Below the pieces are notes generated by a model. It was not told the DNA's origin, did no database searches, and worked only from the letters and a program-made list of their open reading frames with translations. A program made the position numbers and the translations under genes. Positions 26,373 through 41,744 of a DNA stretch of 64,000 nucleotides are shown in pieces. Numbering within the stretch: the stretch's first letter is position 1; each line of letters opens with the position of its first letter. Source of the stretch: Sapria himalayana (lineage: Eukaryota; Streptophyta; Magnoliopsida; Malpighiales; Rafflesiaceae). Where the stretch lies: assembly GCA_029783825.1 (NCBI GenBank), contig JAREIK010002033.1, positions 93,968-157,967 of the forward strand, given 5' to 3'.

Positions 26373-26525
26373 AGGTTAAAAAAACTACTAATTAAAGAGC
26401 AACTAGATACAAAAAGGGCAATGGTAGATAAAAGGAAGGAATTGGTAGTGGAAAGGAAATGCAGACTAGAACTAAATGAAGCAATGCAGATGGCCATGGA
26501 GGAAAATGCTATGGTGCTAGTGTAA
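26373..26525 (+). pseudogene. Unrecognised exon-like fragment, 50 codons, predicted helical
   Basis: An open frame reads RLKKLLIKEQLDTKRAMVDK, then RKELVVERKCRLELNEAMQM and AMEENAMVLV before TAA at 26523. The residues are rich in Lys, Glu, Arg, Leu and Met with hydrophobics about every third or fourth position, as in an amphipathic or coiled-coil helix. The coding-like composition contrasts with the AT-rich flanks. There is no start codon at its left edge, so it would be the last exon or a captured piece of another gene. I do not recognise the family. It ends 45 bp before GATA block 3. Confidence 0.35.
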
Positions 26526-26570
26526 TATGTAGATATTGATGAGCTGGGAGAGAGAAAGCAATGTCAATTA

Positions 26571-29500
26571 CAGACAAATAGACAGATAGATAGAGATATA
26601 AATAGAAAATAGATAGATAGATAGACATACATAGTAAACATGTAGAAAGATAGATAGAAAAGTAGACATACATATAGACAGATAGATAGATAGATAGATA
26701 AACACACAAGAAAGACTTCAGACAAACAAGCAAATAGATAGATAGATAGAGAGCTAGATATATGGATAGACAAATAGACACACAGATAGATAGAAATAAA
26801 GAAAGACAAATAGATGGATGAATAGATAAATAGATAAGATAGGCAGATAGATAAACATATATAAAGATTGATAGATAGATAGATAGATACACGGATAGAT
26901 AGACAGATATATAGATGGATAGATAGATATTTAGATAGATGGATTATTGATGAGATAAATAGATGGATAGATATCCATATAGAAAGATGGATAAATTGAT
27001 TCATAGATGGATGGATAAATACCTGGATAAATTGATGAATAGATAGATGGATAAATAGATGGTTAGATAGATGAATAATTATACTTAAAGATAGATGGAT
27101 ATATTGATGAATAGATAGACATATAAATAGATAGCTAGATAGATAGGTGGATAGAAATATTGATAGATAGATGGATTGATAGAAAGATAGATTGATAGAT
27201 ATATTGACTGATAGATAGACAAATTGATAGATACACATATAGATAGATTGATAGAATGAAAAATGGATAGAGAGATAGATAGATAGATTAACATATAGAT
27301 AACCAAATATATAGATAGATATAAAGACATATAGAGATACAAACATATAGATAGATAAATATATAGATAGATAGATTAATTTATAGAATGATAGATAAAT
27401 TGATATATAGATTGATAGACAGATAGATAGATATATAGATAGAAAGATTGATTGATTAATTGACACACAAATAGCTAGATAGATAGATTGATAGATAGAT
27501 TCATAGGCTAATTTATAGACAAATTGATAGACATATAAATGATCGATAGATAGACAAATATATAGATATTTATATAGATAGATAGTTGATTAAAAGATTG
27601 ATAGATAGGCAAATAGGCATGTAGATAGATAGAAAAATAGACATATAGACAAATAGATAGACCTAAAATAAATAGATACACAGATAGATTGATATCTAGA
27701 TCGATAGATAGATTGAAAAATAAAAAAATAAAAAGATAGGTACATAGATATATAGAGAGATAGACATGTAGAAATATAGACAAATAGTTAGATTTTCATA
27801 TAGAAACATAGATAGATAGACAAATTTCTAGATAGATATATTTATAGATAGACACGTAGAAAGATTCATAGATAGATAGATAGATAGATAAATAGACTGA
27901 TAGATAGATAAATAGATTTATAAATAGATAAAAAAGTAAATAGATAGATAGACAGATTGACTTATAGAAAGATAAACATATCGATAGATAACAAATTGAC
28001 AAACAAATAGACAGATAGATAGATAGATACACAGGCAGATAGATAGATAGAAAGATAGATAGACACATAGATAGATTAAGAGATTGACATATATATATTG
28101 ATACACAGATAGCCAAATAAGCTATAAGGCATATAGTTAGATATACAAATAGAAAGATAGGTTGATAGATAGATAAATAGACAAATAGACAGAAAGTTAG
28201 GCAAATAGATAGAAAGATAAATTGATATTTAGATAGACATATAATGAGATATATATATATATATTTATAGAAAGATAGACACATAGAGAAATAGACACCT
28301 AGACACACAAATAAAAAAAAATAAATAGACAGATCGATAGATATAAAGATATAAGATAGATAGAAGAAAAGATAGACAAATAGATAGATTGACAAAAAGA
28401 CATATAGATAGATAGGAAAATAGAAAGAAAGATAGATAGATAGGAAAATAAAGAGGTTGAAAAAAATATAGATAGATAAATAGATAGAATGATAGATAGA
28501 TAGACATATAAAATGAAACAAAGTTAGACAAATAGAAAGATAGATAGATAAACAGATAGATAGATAGACAAATACATATATAGACAAATTGATATATAAA
28601 TATATAGACATATATAGATATAGATTAACAATGAGACAAATAAATAGATATGCAAATAGAAAGATTTTTAGATATACACATAGTCTAATATATAGATAGA
28701 TAAATAGTAAATATATAGATAGAAAGTTCGACATATAAATAGAAAGTTAGATAAATTTAAAAACTTATAGATAGATAGATAGACATATAGTTAGATATAC
28801 AAATAGATAGATATACAAATAGATAAATAAACAAAAAGATAAATCGAGAGTTAGACAGAAAAAAAGATAGATACAAATATATAAGATAGATAGAACAACA
28901 AATAGACAAATAGATAAATAAATAGACATATTGATAGATTGGAAAATAGAGAAATATAGAGACATACACACACACAGATAGATAGATAGATAGATAGCAA
29001 AATAAAGAGAAAACAAATATATAGATAGAAAGATAGATAGACAAATAGACTTATAAATAGAGAGAAATATAGATAGATACATTGATAGACTGATAGATAG
29101 TTAGATAGATAAAATAGATAAGTAGAAAGAAAGATAGAATGATATACAGATAGATAGATAGACAACTATATAGTTAGATAGATAGATTGACATATGGATA
29201 GACAGATAGATAGATAGATAAATATAGAGATAGATAGATAGATATACAGATAGACAGATAGATAGATAAATAGATTTATAGATAGAAAATAAATAGAGAC
29301 ATAGATAGGTACATAGATAATAGACTGATAAATAGATAGATTGATAGATAGAAAGACATACAAACAGATAGATATATAGATAGATAGATCAATTTATAGA
29401 TATATAAATCGGTTTTGAGATACATAGATAGATATAATAAAATACTGATAGACAGAGAGATAGATAGACAGATAGTTAAATTGATTGATTGATTGATTGA

Positions 29501-30175
29501 TAGATAATAGATAGATATAAAGACAAATAGATAGATAGATAGACAAATATACAGATAGATAGATAGACATATAGAAAAATAGCTAATAGAAAGTTACACT
29601 AATAAATAGATAGATAGAAAGATAGATATAAAGACTCATAGACAAATAGAGATATAAACATTTAGACAAATACAATGATAGGCATGTAAACATATAGACA
29701 GATAGAAAAAAGACAAATAAATAGATTGATTGATTGATTGATTGTCAAATAGATAGATATATTGGAAAATAGTTAGTTAGATAGGTAGAGAAATAGATAG
29801 ATAGATAAAATATAGATAGATAGACATTAAAATAGATAGATTTATAGACAAATAGACCTTATAGAAAGATAGAGAGATAGATCGTTAAACATATAGACAA
29901 ATAGACATAAGATAAATGGATATATAGATTTATTGCTATATATATATATAGAATGACTGAAAGAAATATAAATAGTTAGACAGATAAATAATATATAGAT
30001 AGATAGAAAGACTGATAGATAGCTAGATAGATAGATAGCAAATTAACAAATACAAAGATCGACAGATAGATAGATAGTTAGATAAATAAATAGACATATA
30101 GTTATATAGAAAAATAAAAAAATAGAGAAATAGATAGATTCATAAATACACATGCAGATAGATAGACAGACACAC

Positions 30176-30268
<93 letters not shown>

Positions 30269-33200
30269 ATAATTAAACAAACAGATAGACAGTTAGATAG
30301 ATAGATAGATATATATAAATATAAAGAGATAGTTATATAGATAAAAAAATATTTAGATAAATAGATAAATAGATTTATAGATAGATAGTTAAATTGATAG
30401 AAAAATATATAAATAGACATATAGACACTTATACACAAACAAATAAATTGATATATGTTACAAAGATAGAAAGAAAAACTTAAGAATACATGGGCAAATA
30501 GATAGAAGACATATAGATAGAAAGATAGAGAGTTAGACAATATATTGAAAGATAGATAGATAGTTAGTTAGATAGATATATCTGTATATAGAAAGATAGT
30601 CAGATAGATAGATAGAGTGATTGATAGGTAGACATATACATAGTTAGATAGATAGCTAAATATACATATAGATAGATAAACTGATAAAAAGCTAGCTATA
30701 TATATTGATATATAAACACACACACACATATATATATATAGACAAATATATAGATAGACATATAGAATGATAGATGATATAAAAAAAGTTAAATATATAG
30801 ATATATAGATATATAAATATATAGATAGATTAATAGACTGATAGATAAATAGATAGAAAAATAGATACATAGACAAATTGAAAAATAGATAGACAATTAA
30901 GCAGATAGACAGACAAACAGATAGATAGATAGAGAGACATATAGACAGATAGACATTATATATTGATAGAGAAATAGATCGACATATAGATATATAGATA
31001 GATAGATAAACAGATAGACAAATAGACCGATAGATAAATAGATAGATAAATAGATATATATATATATATATATATATAGTTTGACTAATATATAGATATA
31101 TAGATAAACAAATAGGCAGATATATAGATATCCAAATACGCAAATAGACTTATAAAAAGATATACAAATAGTTTGATAGGCATATAGATAGATAGACATA
31201 TTGTTTGATTATTTGAAAGATAGATAAATAGATGGGCAGTTATATAGATAGATAGATATATAAAAAGATATACATTAAGACACATAGACACATATAGACA
31301 TAGACAAATTTAGACATAGACACAGAGACAGATGGACATATAGATAGATAGATAAACAATTAGATATATAGATAGATAAATAAATAAACATATAAATAAA
31401 CGACATATAGATTAATAGATAGATAGATAGATAGATAGATATAAAAAGATAGAGATAGATGGATAGATATATCATAAAATAGATGGATATATAGGCAAAT
31501 AGTGAGATAGACAAAAATACATATAGTTAGATAGACACAATGATAGATATATGGAAAGAAAAAAAGATAGATAGATAGATATACAGATTGACTAAAAGAT
31601 ATATCGATATACAAAAAGATAGATAGAAAGATAATTAAATAGATAGATAGATAAACAAATGGATACATATATAAATAGATAATTAGACTAATAGATAGAC
31701 ATGTAGACAGATAGTAAGATATACAAATACATAGATAGATAGGTAGGTAGGTAGATAGGTAGATAAGTAAATAAAAACATATGTAGATAGACAAATATAT
31801 GGATAGACATATAAATAAATAGATAGATATATAAAAAGATAGATAGATTGATAGACATAAAGATAGATAGAAAGATAGACAAATAGATTGATAAGTAGAT
31901 AGGCAGATATAGTGATAAATAAATAGACATATAGATAGATTAACAAATAGTTAGCTAGATAGATAAATTGATATATATATATATATATATATATATAGAT
32001 GATAGATAGATAAATAAATAGATAGACAAATAAACAGATAGATAGATTAACAACTATGTAGATATATAGATATACTGATTGACTGATAGATAAAAAAATA
32101 ATGTGAAAGTTAGATAAATAGATAAATAGATATATAGATAGATAGATAGATAGATAGAAATATAGGTAGATAGATAGAATAATTGAAAAAATGAAATATA
32201 GAAAGATAGAAAAATTGATTGATGGATTGATGGATTGATGGATAGATAGATAGTTAGATAGATAGATATATAGATATACAAATAGTCATATAGATAGTTA
32301 CATAAATATACAAATATACAAATAGATAGATAGACACATAGATATATAAATAGATAGCAAAATAAAAAGATTGCCAAATAGATAGATAGATAGATAGAGT
32401 GATAAACACAAACAAATAGAGAAATAGATTGATATATAGACAGACAGATAAATAGATAGACTAATAGACACAAAGATGAATAGACATATAGATAGATAAA
32501 TAAATAGACTGGTAGACTGATACACAGATAGATAGATACATAGATAGATAGGCAAATAGACAAATAAACATATATACAAATATACAATGTGACAAATAAA
32601 TATATCAAGAGATAGATAGATAGACAATTACACAGATAGATAGATAGACAAATAGACAGATAGATAGATATATAGATAGATAGATATAAAAATAGATAGA
32701 TAGACACACACACACATATATATATATATATATCGATAGACAGATTGACTGATACATTGATAAATAGAAAGATAGTTTGATAGTTAGAAAATTAGATAGA
32801 TAGATAGGTAGAAATATAGATAGTTAGCTTGTTACTTTGATTTATTGATACACATATAGACATTTAGATAAAAGACATATATATAGATATACAGATATGT
32901 ATTTAGAAAAATAATCAAATAGATAGATACACATGTAGATAGATAGACAAATAGATGATAGACAAATAATAGAAATATACATAGACAGTTAGGTATTAAT
33001 ATAGATAGACAGAAATAAAGATAGTCATACAAACTGATAGATTGATAGACGGATAGATAGATAGACAGATAGACATATAGACATATAGATAGATAGACTA
33101 ATAGACACCTAGAAAGATAGAAAGATTCTCTAATAGAGTGATAGATAGAAAGAAAGTTACTTAATTAGATAGAAAGATTGTTAGACAATTACACAAATAC

Positions 33201-35117
33201 ATTGATTGACATACAATGATTTATAGAAAATGATAGATAGATGAATAGATAGATATACATATAGTCCTATAGAGAGAGAGATAAATAGATAAATCGAAAA
33301 ATATATAGATAGGGAGATTGAAAAATCAGAGATGAATAGAGAGATAGTTAGATAGACCATTAGATAGATAGCCAAATTGATAGATTGATACTTAGAGTGA
33401 TAGACTAATAGAAAATGAATGAGAAAGATATATAGATTGATAGATTGATAGATAGATAGACAAATAGTAGATAGACAAATAGGTAGATCAATAAATTTAT
33501 AGATTGATAAATATATATATATATATAGATAGACAGATAAAAAATGATAGATAGATAGAGAAATAGATAGATAGATAGACAAATAGATAGATAAATAGAT
33601 AGATAGATAGATATACAAATAGACATACATATAGATAGATAGATAAAAGAGAGAGATAAATAATGAGATATATAGAAAAAAAATAGTGGCTTAGACACAT
33701 AATAAGATAAGTAGATAAACATATTGATCGATAGCTAAAATGATAGATAGATAGATATACAAATAGATAGAAATACAGATAGATTCATATATATATATAT
33801 ATATATATATATAGAAAGATAGATTGGAAGCCGGATAGAAAGATACATAAATATAAAGATATATGATAGAAAAATACATAATTAAATAGAAAGAAAGATA
33901 GACAGACAGATATATAGATAGATATTGACATATATATAAAGATAGACAGATAGACTAGATTGATTGATTGATTTATAGATAGATAACCATATAGACAAGT
34001 TTACAAATAGAAAGATAGAGAGATAGACAGACAAACAAATAGACATAATAATAAAAATATCGATAGATATATTTATATATACTAATATAGTGAGATAAAT
34101 AGATAAATAAATAGAAATATAGATGGATAGAAATATAGATAGGTAGAAAGATAGATATATACATAGATAAATAGATAGATAGATAGACAGACATATAGTT
34201 AGATAAAAAGATAGATAGATAGACACAAAGGCACATAGTAGATAGACAATTAGACAAATTGATAGATAAAAAATAGATAGATAGACAGATGGATAAATAG
34301 ATAGAAAGACATATAGATAGATAGAGAGATAGACAGATACACAGATAGATAGATAAATAGATAGATAGACACATAGATAGATAAGTATATAGGCAGATAA
34401 AATAATAGAAATATAGTCATATAGATACATAGTCAGATAGCTAGATAGATGGATATGCAAATAGATAGATAGATTGATAGTTAAATAAATATACATATAG
34501 ACATAGACTTATAGACATATATATAAATAGGCACATAGATATATTTACAAATAGATAGTTAGACAGATAGAGAGATAGATAGATATATAGATATAGAAAT
34601 CAATAGATATACATATATAAAGATAGATAGAAATATAGATACACGGATAAACATATAAATCAATAGATAGATAGAAAGATAGATAGATATATAGTTAAAT
34701 AGTTATAATGTTATAAAGTTAACAGATAAATAGATAGACATAGATAAATAGATATATTGGCAGATTAATAGATAGATAGATATATATATTGATTAACAGA
34801 TAGAAAGATAGATAGATAGATAGAGAGTTAGACACATTAAAATAGATAGATATATAGATAGACAGACAAATAGATAATTAAATAAATAGATAGATTGACA
34901 GATTAATATATTGATAGATATATATATATATATATAAACACACATACATAGAAACATACAATGAATGATAGATAGACATATTGATAGAAAGATAGATTAA
35001 TAGATAGACAATTAGATAGATAAACAATTATACTGATTGATAGTTATATAGATAAATCAATAGATATATAGAGAGATAGATAGACAGATATATAGATAGA
35101 TAGATAGACAGACAGAC

Positions 35118-35162
<45 letters not shown>

Positions 35163-36244
35163 TAGACAAATTGATAGAGAGATAGATATACAGATAGATA
35201 AATAGATAGATAGATAGAGAGATATATATAGATAGATGGATTGATAGATAAAGAGATATACATATATATAGATTGATACATAGACACATAGAAAGAGAAA
35301 TAGATAGACATATAGATAGAAAGAATGGTAGCCAAATAGATAGATAGACAGACAGATAGAAATAAAAATAGATAGATAGATATAAAGATAGATAGATAAA
35401 CAGATATATAGATACAATGCTATATAGATTGCCATATAAATACATAGTTGCATAAATAGATTGATTGATATACAAATAGGCAAATAAACATATAGATATA
35501 TAGACAAATAGACAGATAAACAAATGGTCAGATAGATAGATAGATATATAAATAGATAGATATAAAGATAATTAGATATATAGATATATAAATATAGAGA
35601 TAGACTAATAGAAAAATAGATATATCGATGAATAGATAGATAGATAGACAGATAGGCAGATAAATAGTTAGATTGACTGATAGAAAAAATGATAGATACA
35701 GAAATAGATAGATATATAGATATATAGATATATAGATAGATAGATATATAAACAAATATACATATATATAATAAGATAGATAGAAAGATATATAGAGATT
35801 TAGATATCTAGATAAAAAAATAGACATATAGATAGATAGGAAAATAAATGTATAAAATGTTAATAGAATTAGGTAGATAGACTGATAGTTAGATAGATAT
35901 ATAATAGATAGATAGGAAAATACATAAATGAATAGATATATAAATAAATATATGGAGTGAACGACATTTAGATATATAGAGAGATAGATAATTAGACTCA
36001 TAGATAAATATACACATAAACATATATACACATAAACACAAAATCACATAGATGGACATATAGTCAGATAGATAGATAGACAAATAGATATACAGATTGA
36101 TAGACAATTAGACAAATAAACAAACAAATAGATAGATAGATAGATAGACAGTAAAATAGAGAGAGACATATATAATTATAGATTGATAGACACATAGTTA
36201 GATAGATAGATGGAAAGAAAGGCAAATTTAAAGATAGACTAAAT
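26571..36244 (+). repeat. Degenerate GATA satellite, block 3
   Basis: TAGA/GATA units in the same orientation as blocks 1 and 2. The first kilobase is richer in GGAT and TTGAT variants (TAGATGGATAAAT); the rest is close to plain TAGA, TAGACA and TAAATAGA. A small AGGT cluster at 31738-31770 lacks the GAGATA and GACT partners. The block has the longest AT dinucleotide tract in the window. Confidence 0.96.
30179..30262. repeat. (AT)42 dinucleotide tract
   Basis: About 84 uninterrupted bases of alternating A and T, next to CACACACAAT. It is the longest perfect simple repeat in the window and could extrude as a cruciform. Tracts of 25-50 bp recur elsewhere in the satellite (for example 35120-35159, 44011-44051, 44707-44752). 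Confidence 0.97.
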
Positions 36245-37850
36245 GATATTTAAGTAACATTTATAATAATATTTAACTTTATATTATTTATAAAAGTGTT
36301 ACATATAAATATAATAATATTTAAGTAACATTTATAATAATGTATTCACAAATATTATATAGATACATGTGCTTAATTATATAATCATATGCCATTTTAT
36401 ATAAAAGTAATTATAACTATATTTATAATAATGTAAACTATTTTTATAACTATATTTATAACTATACATAACTAATTTGTAACTATATAATAATGTATAA
36501 CTATAATTATAATTCAATATAACTATATTTCTAAAAAAATATACTATATGTATACTAATATATAACTATATATAATTATATTTTACTAAATGTATACCTA
36601 TAGAATTGTTAATTATTATTATATCTTTAACTACATGCATATTTATAACTAAATGTGTACAACTATATATAAATATTTTTATAAATATGCAACACTATAT
36701 AATTAAATACAACTATATTTGTAAGTATATATACAAATATGTATTTATATAATTAAATTATAATATTTGTTTATAACGTTGTATATATTTATGTATTACT
36801 ACTTATCACTACTTGTATAAATATATCTATATATAACTATTTGTTTAATTTTATATAACTAATTATAACTATATATATTATATGAATAATAATATATAAC
36901 AATAAATAATGTATCTTACTATATGTATAACTATAAAAGCTTTATACATAATAATATTTAAATAAATACTTTACAACTTATATTTAATATATATTTGTAT
37001 ATATTAGTATATAAAAAAAGTATTTTACTATATTTATACCTATACATAACTATATGATATATAAAATTAAATGAACAAATATATAAACCTACATGTATAA
37101 ATATATGTTTAACTATATGTGTAACTACATGTATAATCACATGTAACTATATTTATAATTACATGTATAACAACATACAACATTATGTTAAACTATGTGT
37201 ATAACTATATATAAATATTTGTATAACTATATATAAATATTTGTATAACTAAATAAATGTCTATAAATTAATATATAACTATTTTTGTAACTATATATAC
37301 ATATATGTATTAATATAATTAAAGCAAAATATTTTTTTATAACATTGTTTATATTTATGTATAACAACTTATAACTAATTGTATGAATATATCTATGAAT
37401 ATCTATATGTTTAATTATATATAACTATTTATAACTATATATATTATATGTAAAATAATATATAACTATAAATAATTGTATCTTACTATGTGTATAACTT
37501 TAAAATTTTTATGCATAATTATATTTAAATATTAAATTTATAGCTTATATTTAATATATACTTGTATATAGTAGTATATAAAAAAGTATTTTACTATATC
37601 TATACCTATACATTACTATATGTATAAATATATAAAATTAAATGAATAAATATATAAACCTACATGTATAAATATATGTTTAACTAAATGTGTAACTATA
37701 TGTATAACCACATGTAACTATATTTATAATTACATGTATAACAAAATACCACATTATTTTAATCTATATGTGTATAACTATATATAAATATTTGTATATC
37801 TAAATAAATGTTTATATAATTATATATAACCATAATTAGAGACAATCGCA
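36245..37850. repeat. AT-rich repeat with an approximately 570 bp tandem duplication
   Basis: Very AT-rich sequence built from TATAACTATAT-like motifs, different from the GATA blocks. A long segment is present twice: AACCTACATGTATAAATATA starts at 37086 and again at 37657 (571 bp apart), and the AACTATATTTGTAAGTATAT region at 36711 matches 37277 (566 bp apart). A third, shorter copy lies at 53598-53905. No ORF is credible. The family is unknown to me; it could be the interior of the CACTA element to its right or a separate satellite. Confidence 0.8.
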
Positions 37851-38250
37851 TTTGTTAAATAAAATGGTTTTTTTAACTAGTTACGAAAGATGATCATGAA
37901 TGGATGTAAAAGGGTAGAATATTGAATGAAATGTTTTGTAATGAATGGGGGAATAAAGTTGTGAATTTGTTGAGTTTGCTCTGAGACATCCTGAGTGTGT
38001 GAATGATGGTATACATATATGGTGTCCTTGCACTTTAGTTAAATGTTAAAATAAAAATTTTTTGAATGTTGAGACTGTGAAGATACATTTATATAGAAAT
38101 GGTTTTGTGGTAGATTACAATGTTTGCATATAATATGGTGAGAAGCAAGTCCACCAAAGGTGTTCAAGTTCAACACGGGTGTCAGTAATCATTTATGTTT
38201 TAATTGTTAATCATTTTTGTTTATTTCACTACCTTATGTATTTTTTACAG

Positions 38251-40041
38251 TTTTGACATGTGGATGAGGCAGAGGTAGCATGTTGCAAGGTCGTACGAGT
38301 TATGGTATAGGCAACACAGCCTTAGGTATGCCTGAAACTGGAAGAGGGTCATGGGTAGATGAGACATCATAGTAGATAGAGAAAGTTGTGAATGTACCAC
38401 ACCAGCAGCATCAGGTGACTGATCCACATAATGGTCCTGAAGTTTTGATGAATGATCAAGAGACATGGGAAGGATAAGTTGGAGATGTTGCAGAGTCTTC
38501 CCCAGAGCACCATATAGATGAGAGTCTCCTTATTGCTCAGTTTGATGCGACAATTGATAATCTGTAAGATATAAAACATAACAAATGATATATCAATTTA
38601 TTATTTTATTTCTTACTTGCTAATAATTTTTTGGTTACAAGACGAAGTTAGAGCCGTCTGGTTCTATTTCCAGGGTTCAGAAGACAATTTTTAGGAAGTC
38701 CTTTAAACCTAATGGACATTATTGGAAGTCACTCATAGATAGAGACCAATTGATGATCTGGAGAGAATTTAAGGTAAATATTACTACCTAAAAATTTTTA
38801 CATCTTTTATTTATTCTTTTCTTCATTGATTAAAAATTGTTTATTTATAATTACAGAAAGTTTACAGGTGGACACAAAAAATTTGGCGGTCAAAAGTGTG
38901 TTCTACAAACATGCTGCCAGTCAGTATAAAGATAGTGTGTATGATATCAAAGATAAATTATTGAAGAAGAGAGAAAAAGATTCGAGTGTCCCGGACCATG
39001 TTTTCAAGGAGTGGAGAAGTAGATGGGAAGATACGGATTATAGGAATAGGTGATATAAATAAAGCGGCAATTGTTGCTTAAAGCGAGTTGGGGTGGGTAG
39101 TGGTATGTCTACACACACTTTTGAATCTTGCTCTATGTGTGAGCATGAATGAGCATTAGTATTATATCTAATTTGTACTTTTTATGTTTATTTCTGTGTG
39201 AAATATGTTAAATTATGCCTAAAGTTCATGTCTCATAAAAAATTTTTTTTCAAAAGAATTAACGTTTGTTTTGTGTGTAATTATAGACATGCAAGGAGGG
39301 TAAGAAGCCCAGTGATCCTCGCTTATTCAGATACATGCACACGAAGGCTAAATGATGATCAAACTTTCATTGATCATAGATCTTTTGCAACTAATGTAAG
39401 TTTCATTAAAAAAAATAACATTTTTTTGTTTGAATATAAATTGAAATACTTTCTTACATTTTTATTAGGCGAGATATGAGGAAATATTAGCTTCCGCGAC
39501 TCAAGCGTATTCTCAATCTGCTTAAGGTTCATGTGATGGTGCAATAAGTAGTTCTCATTCATGAGCTCCACTAGTTGATATGAATTAGATTTGGTATGCG
39601 GCTGGTGATGGAAATGAGAAGATGCCCGTCTATGGAATCAGTCCGTCGACATCATTATTCTACTCACATAGATGACCAGACTATAAAGCTGAATTTTTAG
39701 GACCAGTTTCAAATTTATTCTCGAAGATGGAGGAATTTTAGGATGGGATGCATAATGAGAGACAGTATCAGTTGTCCGGTACTGAGCGATGCATGATCAA
39801 CCATGAGGATGATAGGGATGAGTTGCGTATGCATTTTGAATGGCTTAAAAAGAAGTTTCAAGAAGTAGGACTATAGTTCAACCATGATGATCTACCTTGG
39901 ATTGTTTGACATAATACTCCAGCTACAGCATCTACTCCATCATCTATAGCAATACCTGAAGCAACTACATCAGGACTAGTAGTAGCAGATAGCTCTAGCC
40001 TAGTACCTGAAATCTCACCGTGTGGACTAGAAGCGTCGTAG
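38251..40041 (+). pseudogene. Transposase_24-like (plant PTTA/En/Spm) protein, many in-frame stops
   Basis: A five-exon gene can be followed. Exon a (38251-38563, after TTTTTTACAG) reads GRGSMLQGRTSYGIG and ends at GTAAGA. Exon b (38642-38773) reads KTIFRKSFKPNGHYW and DQLMIWREFK. Exon c (from 38857) reads KVYRW, then after a frameshift KHAASQYKDSVYDIKDKLL and GVGSGMSTHTFESCSMCEHE. Exon d (39287-39395) reads KKPSDPRLFRYMHTKA and, after a small indel, DDQTFIDHRSFATN. Exon e (39469-40041) reads ARYEEILASATQAYSQSA and KMPVYGI. The pattern (W..FK.k.rW, GsG.s.Ht, P...lFr..HtK, fiD.rs) fits the family. Stops: 38265, 38370, 38373, 38475, 39051, 39060, 39150, 39523, 39562, 39586, 39673, 39739, 39874 and 39907. 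Exon e keeps one frame for 191 codons despite seven internal stops. Confidence 0.68.
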
Positions 40042-40324
40042 CATAATGATTATGAAATTAGGTTGGATGATTGAGTTTATTACACACATTTTTATTCAAT
40101 GCCTTAAAATGTTGATTATGGATTTCATTTTTTTTATATTCTCTTGATGTATTTAATATATATATGCAGTATATATAGTTATTTACTGGAGCTAATTAGA
40201 TTTTTGTTGTTGTGTTATTTGTATATGTTTCTACAACAACTGCATTAAACTGGATGTTTTTTAGGATTTTATTTTTTGTGTTTTATGTTCTAGTTTCTGC
40301 AAAAACTGCTGCAAAACTACAAAA

Positions 40325-40857
40325 AGAAAGTATAGGTCGGAAATTACTGACTGAATTGCGACCAACCCGACCAAAATTTTTTAATATCAATGGTCGGTAA
40401 AATGTCACCAAATGATCGGAAATACTTTTGGAGATCAATTATCGACCAATAATTTTAAAAGATTTTGGTCAGTTTTTGGATGCAATTTTTTCAAAAATTA
40501 CTGACCTTTTGGAGACTATTTGCTGACCAAGTCTTTTTGGTCAGAAAATGATTGGAATTTAGTCGGTAATTATTTGTCGGTGAATGATCGATAAATGATC
40601 GTTAATTATCGACCATTTGTAGACTATATTCCGACCTAATTATTTTGGTCGGAAAATTGTCAGAAATAGTCGGTAATTGTTTGTCGGTAGAGGTTACTAA
40701 ATGTCCGATAATTTACTGACGATTGATTTTTTGTCAATAAAAAAATTATCGATGAACAAAATTGTGACAAAATATTTTGGTCGGTAAATGGTTAGTATTT
40801 GGGTTATCGAACAAAAAACACTGAATTACCCACCAAATAATTGATCGTTAATTTGGT
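40325..40857. repeat. CACTA subterminal repeat zone
   Basis: Clustered GGTCGGTAA, TTTTGGTC, CCGACC, ATCGACCA and TGACC motifs in both orientations at irregular 20-40 bp spacing. In CACTA elements such motifs bind the element-encoded DNA-binding protein. They occur nowhere else in the window. Confidence 0.75.
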
Positions 40858-40871
40858 GAATTTTAGTAGTG
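40858..40871 (-). repeat. CACTA 3' terminal inverted repeat
   Basis: GAATTTTAGTAGTG, the reverse complement of CACTACTAAAATTC. The following GAT would be half of a 3 bp target duplication; its partner is not visible because the 5' end is missing. Confidence 0.75.
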
Positions 40872-41213
40872 GATACATAAATAGATAGAGTAATAAATTG
40901 ACATATAGATAGATATATAGATAGTAAAATATATAGATAGATTGATAAATAGATAGATAGATGGATAGACAAATAAATATATAGATATATAGACATATAG
41001 TTAGATAGATAGATATATAGACAGACAGATAGACATATTGATAGATAGATCATTAGGTATATAGTTATATATTTATATAGAGAGATATATAGACAAACAG
41101 ATAGATAGTAAGAAAGAATGAAAAAATAGAAAGAAAGATAGATAGATAGAAAAATAGATATATAGATAGTATATTGAGAGATAGTTATATTGATAGATAG
41201 GTAGAAATAAATA

Positions 41214-41248
<35 letters not shown>

Positions 41249-41744
41249 TACATTAATAGATAGATATATATAGATAGATTGATTGATAAATAGTTAGACA
41301 TATGGATAGACAAATATATAGATATAGATATATATAATTAGACATATAGTTAAATAGATATACATATTTATAGACATATCAAATGGCAGATATTTAGATA
41401 TATTGATAGATAGATATATAGATATACAGATATATAGTAAGAAAGAAAGAAAGATAGATAGGTAAGTAGATAGATAGACATATATATAGATAGATAGTTA
41501 GACTGATAGATATATAGAAATATATATATATATATATATATAAACACACACACACACACACATCAAAATATAGACATATAAAAAATAGATAAATAGAAAA
41601 ATGGAAATATGAATTAATAAATACATAGATAGATAGATAGATAGTCAGATAGATAGATAGTTAGATCGATAGATAGGTAAATAGATATATACATGAATAG
41701 ATAGAGAGATAGATAGACAGATAGATAGACATATATATAGACAT

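Larger units (their letters stand above)
37851..40871 (+). mobile_element. 3' half of an En/Spm-CACTA transposon
   Basis: Three linked signs: a decayed Transposase_24-like gene (38251-40041), a subterminal zone of short repeats on both strands with the core TTTTGGTCGG/CCGACC and GTCGGTAA (about 40325-40857), and the terminal sequence GAATTTTAGTAGTG (40858-40871), the reverse complement of a CACTACTAAAATTC terminus. GATA satellite starts at the next base. No matching CACTACTAAAATTC 5' end and no TNP2 gene were found to the left, so the element is truncated or its 5' half lies under the AT-rich repeat. The 5' limit given is arbitrary. Confidence 0.75.
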
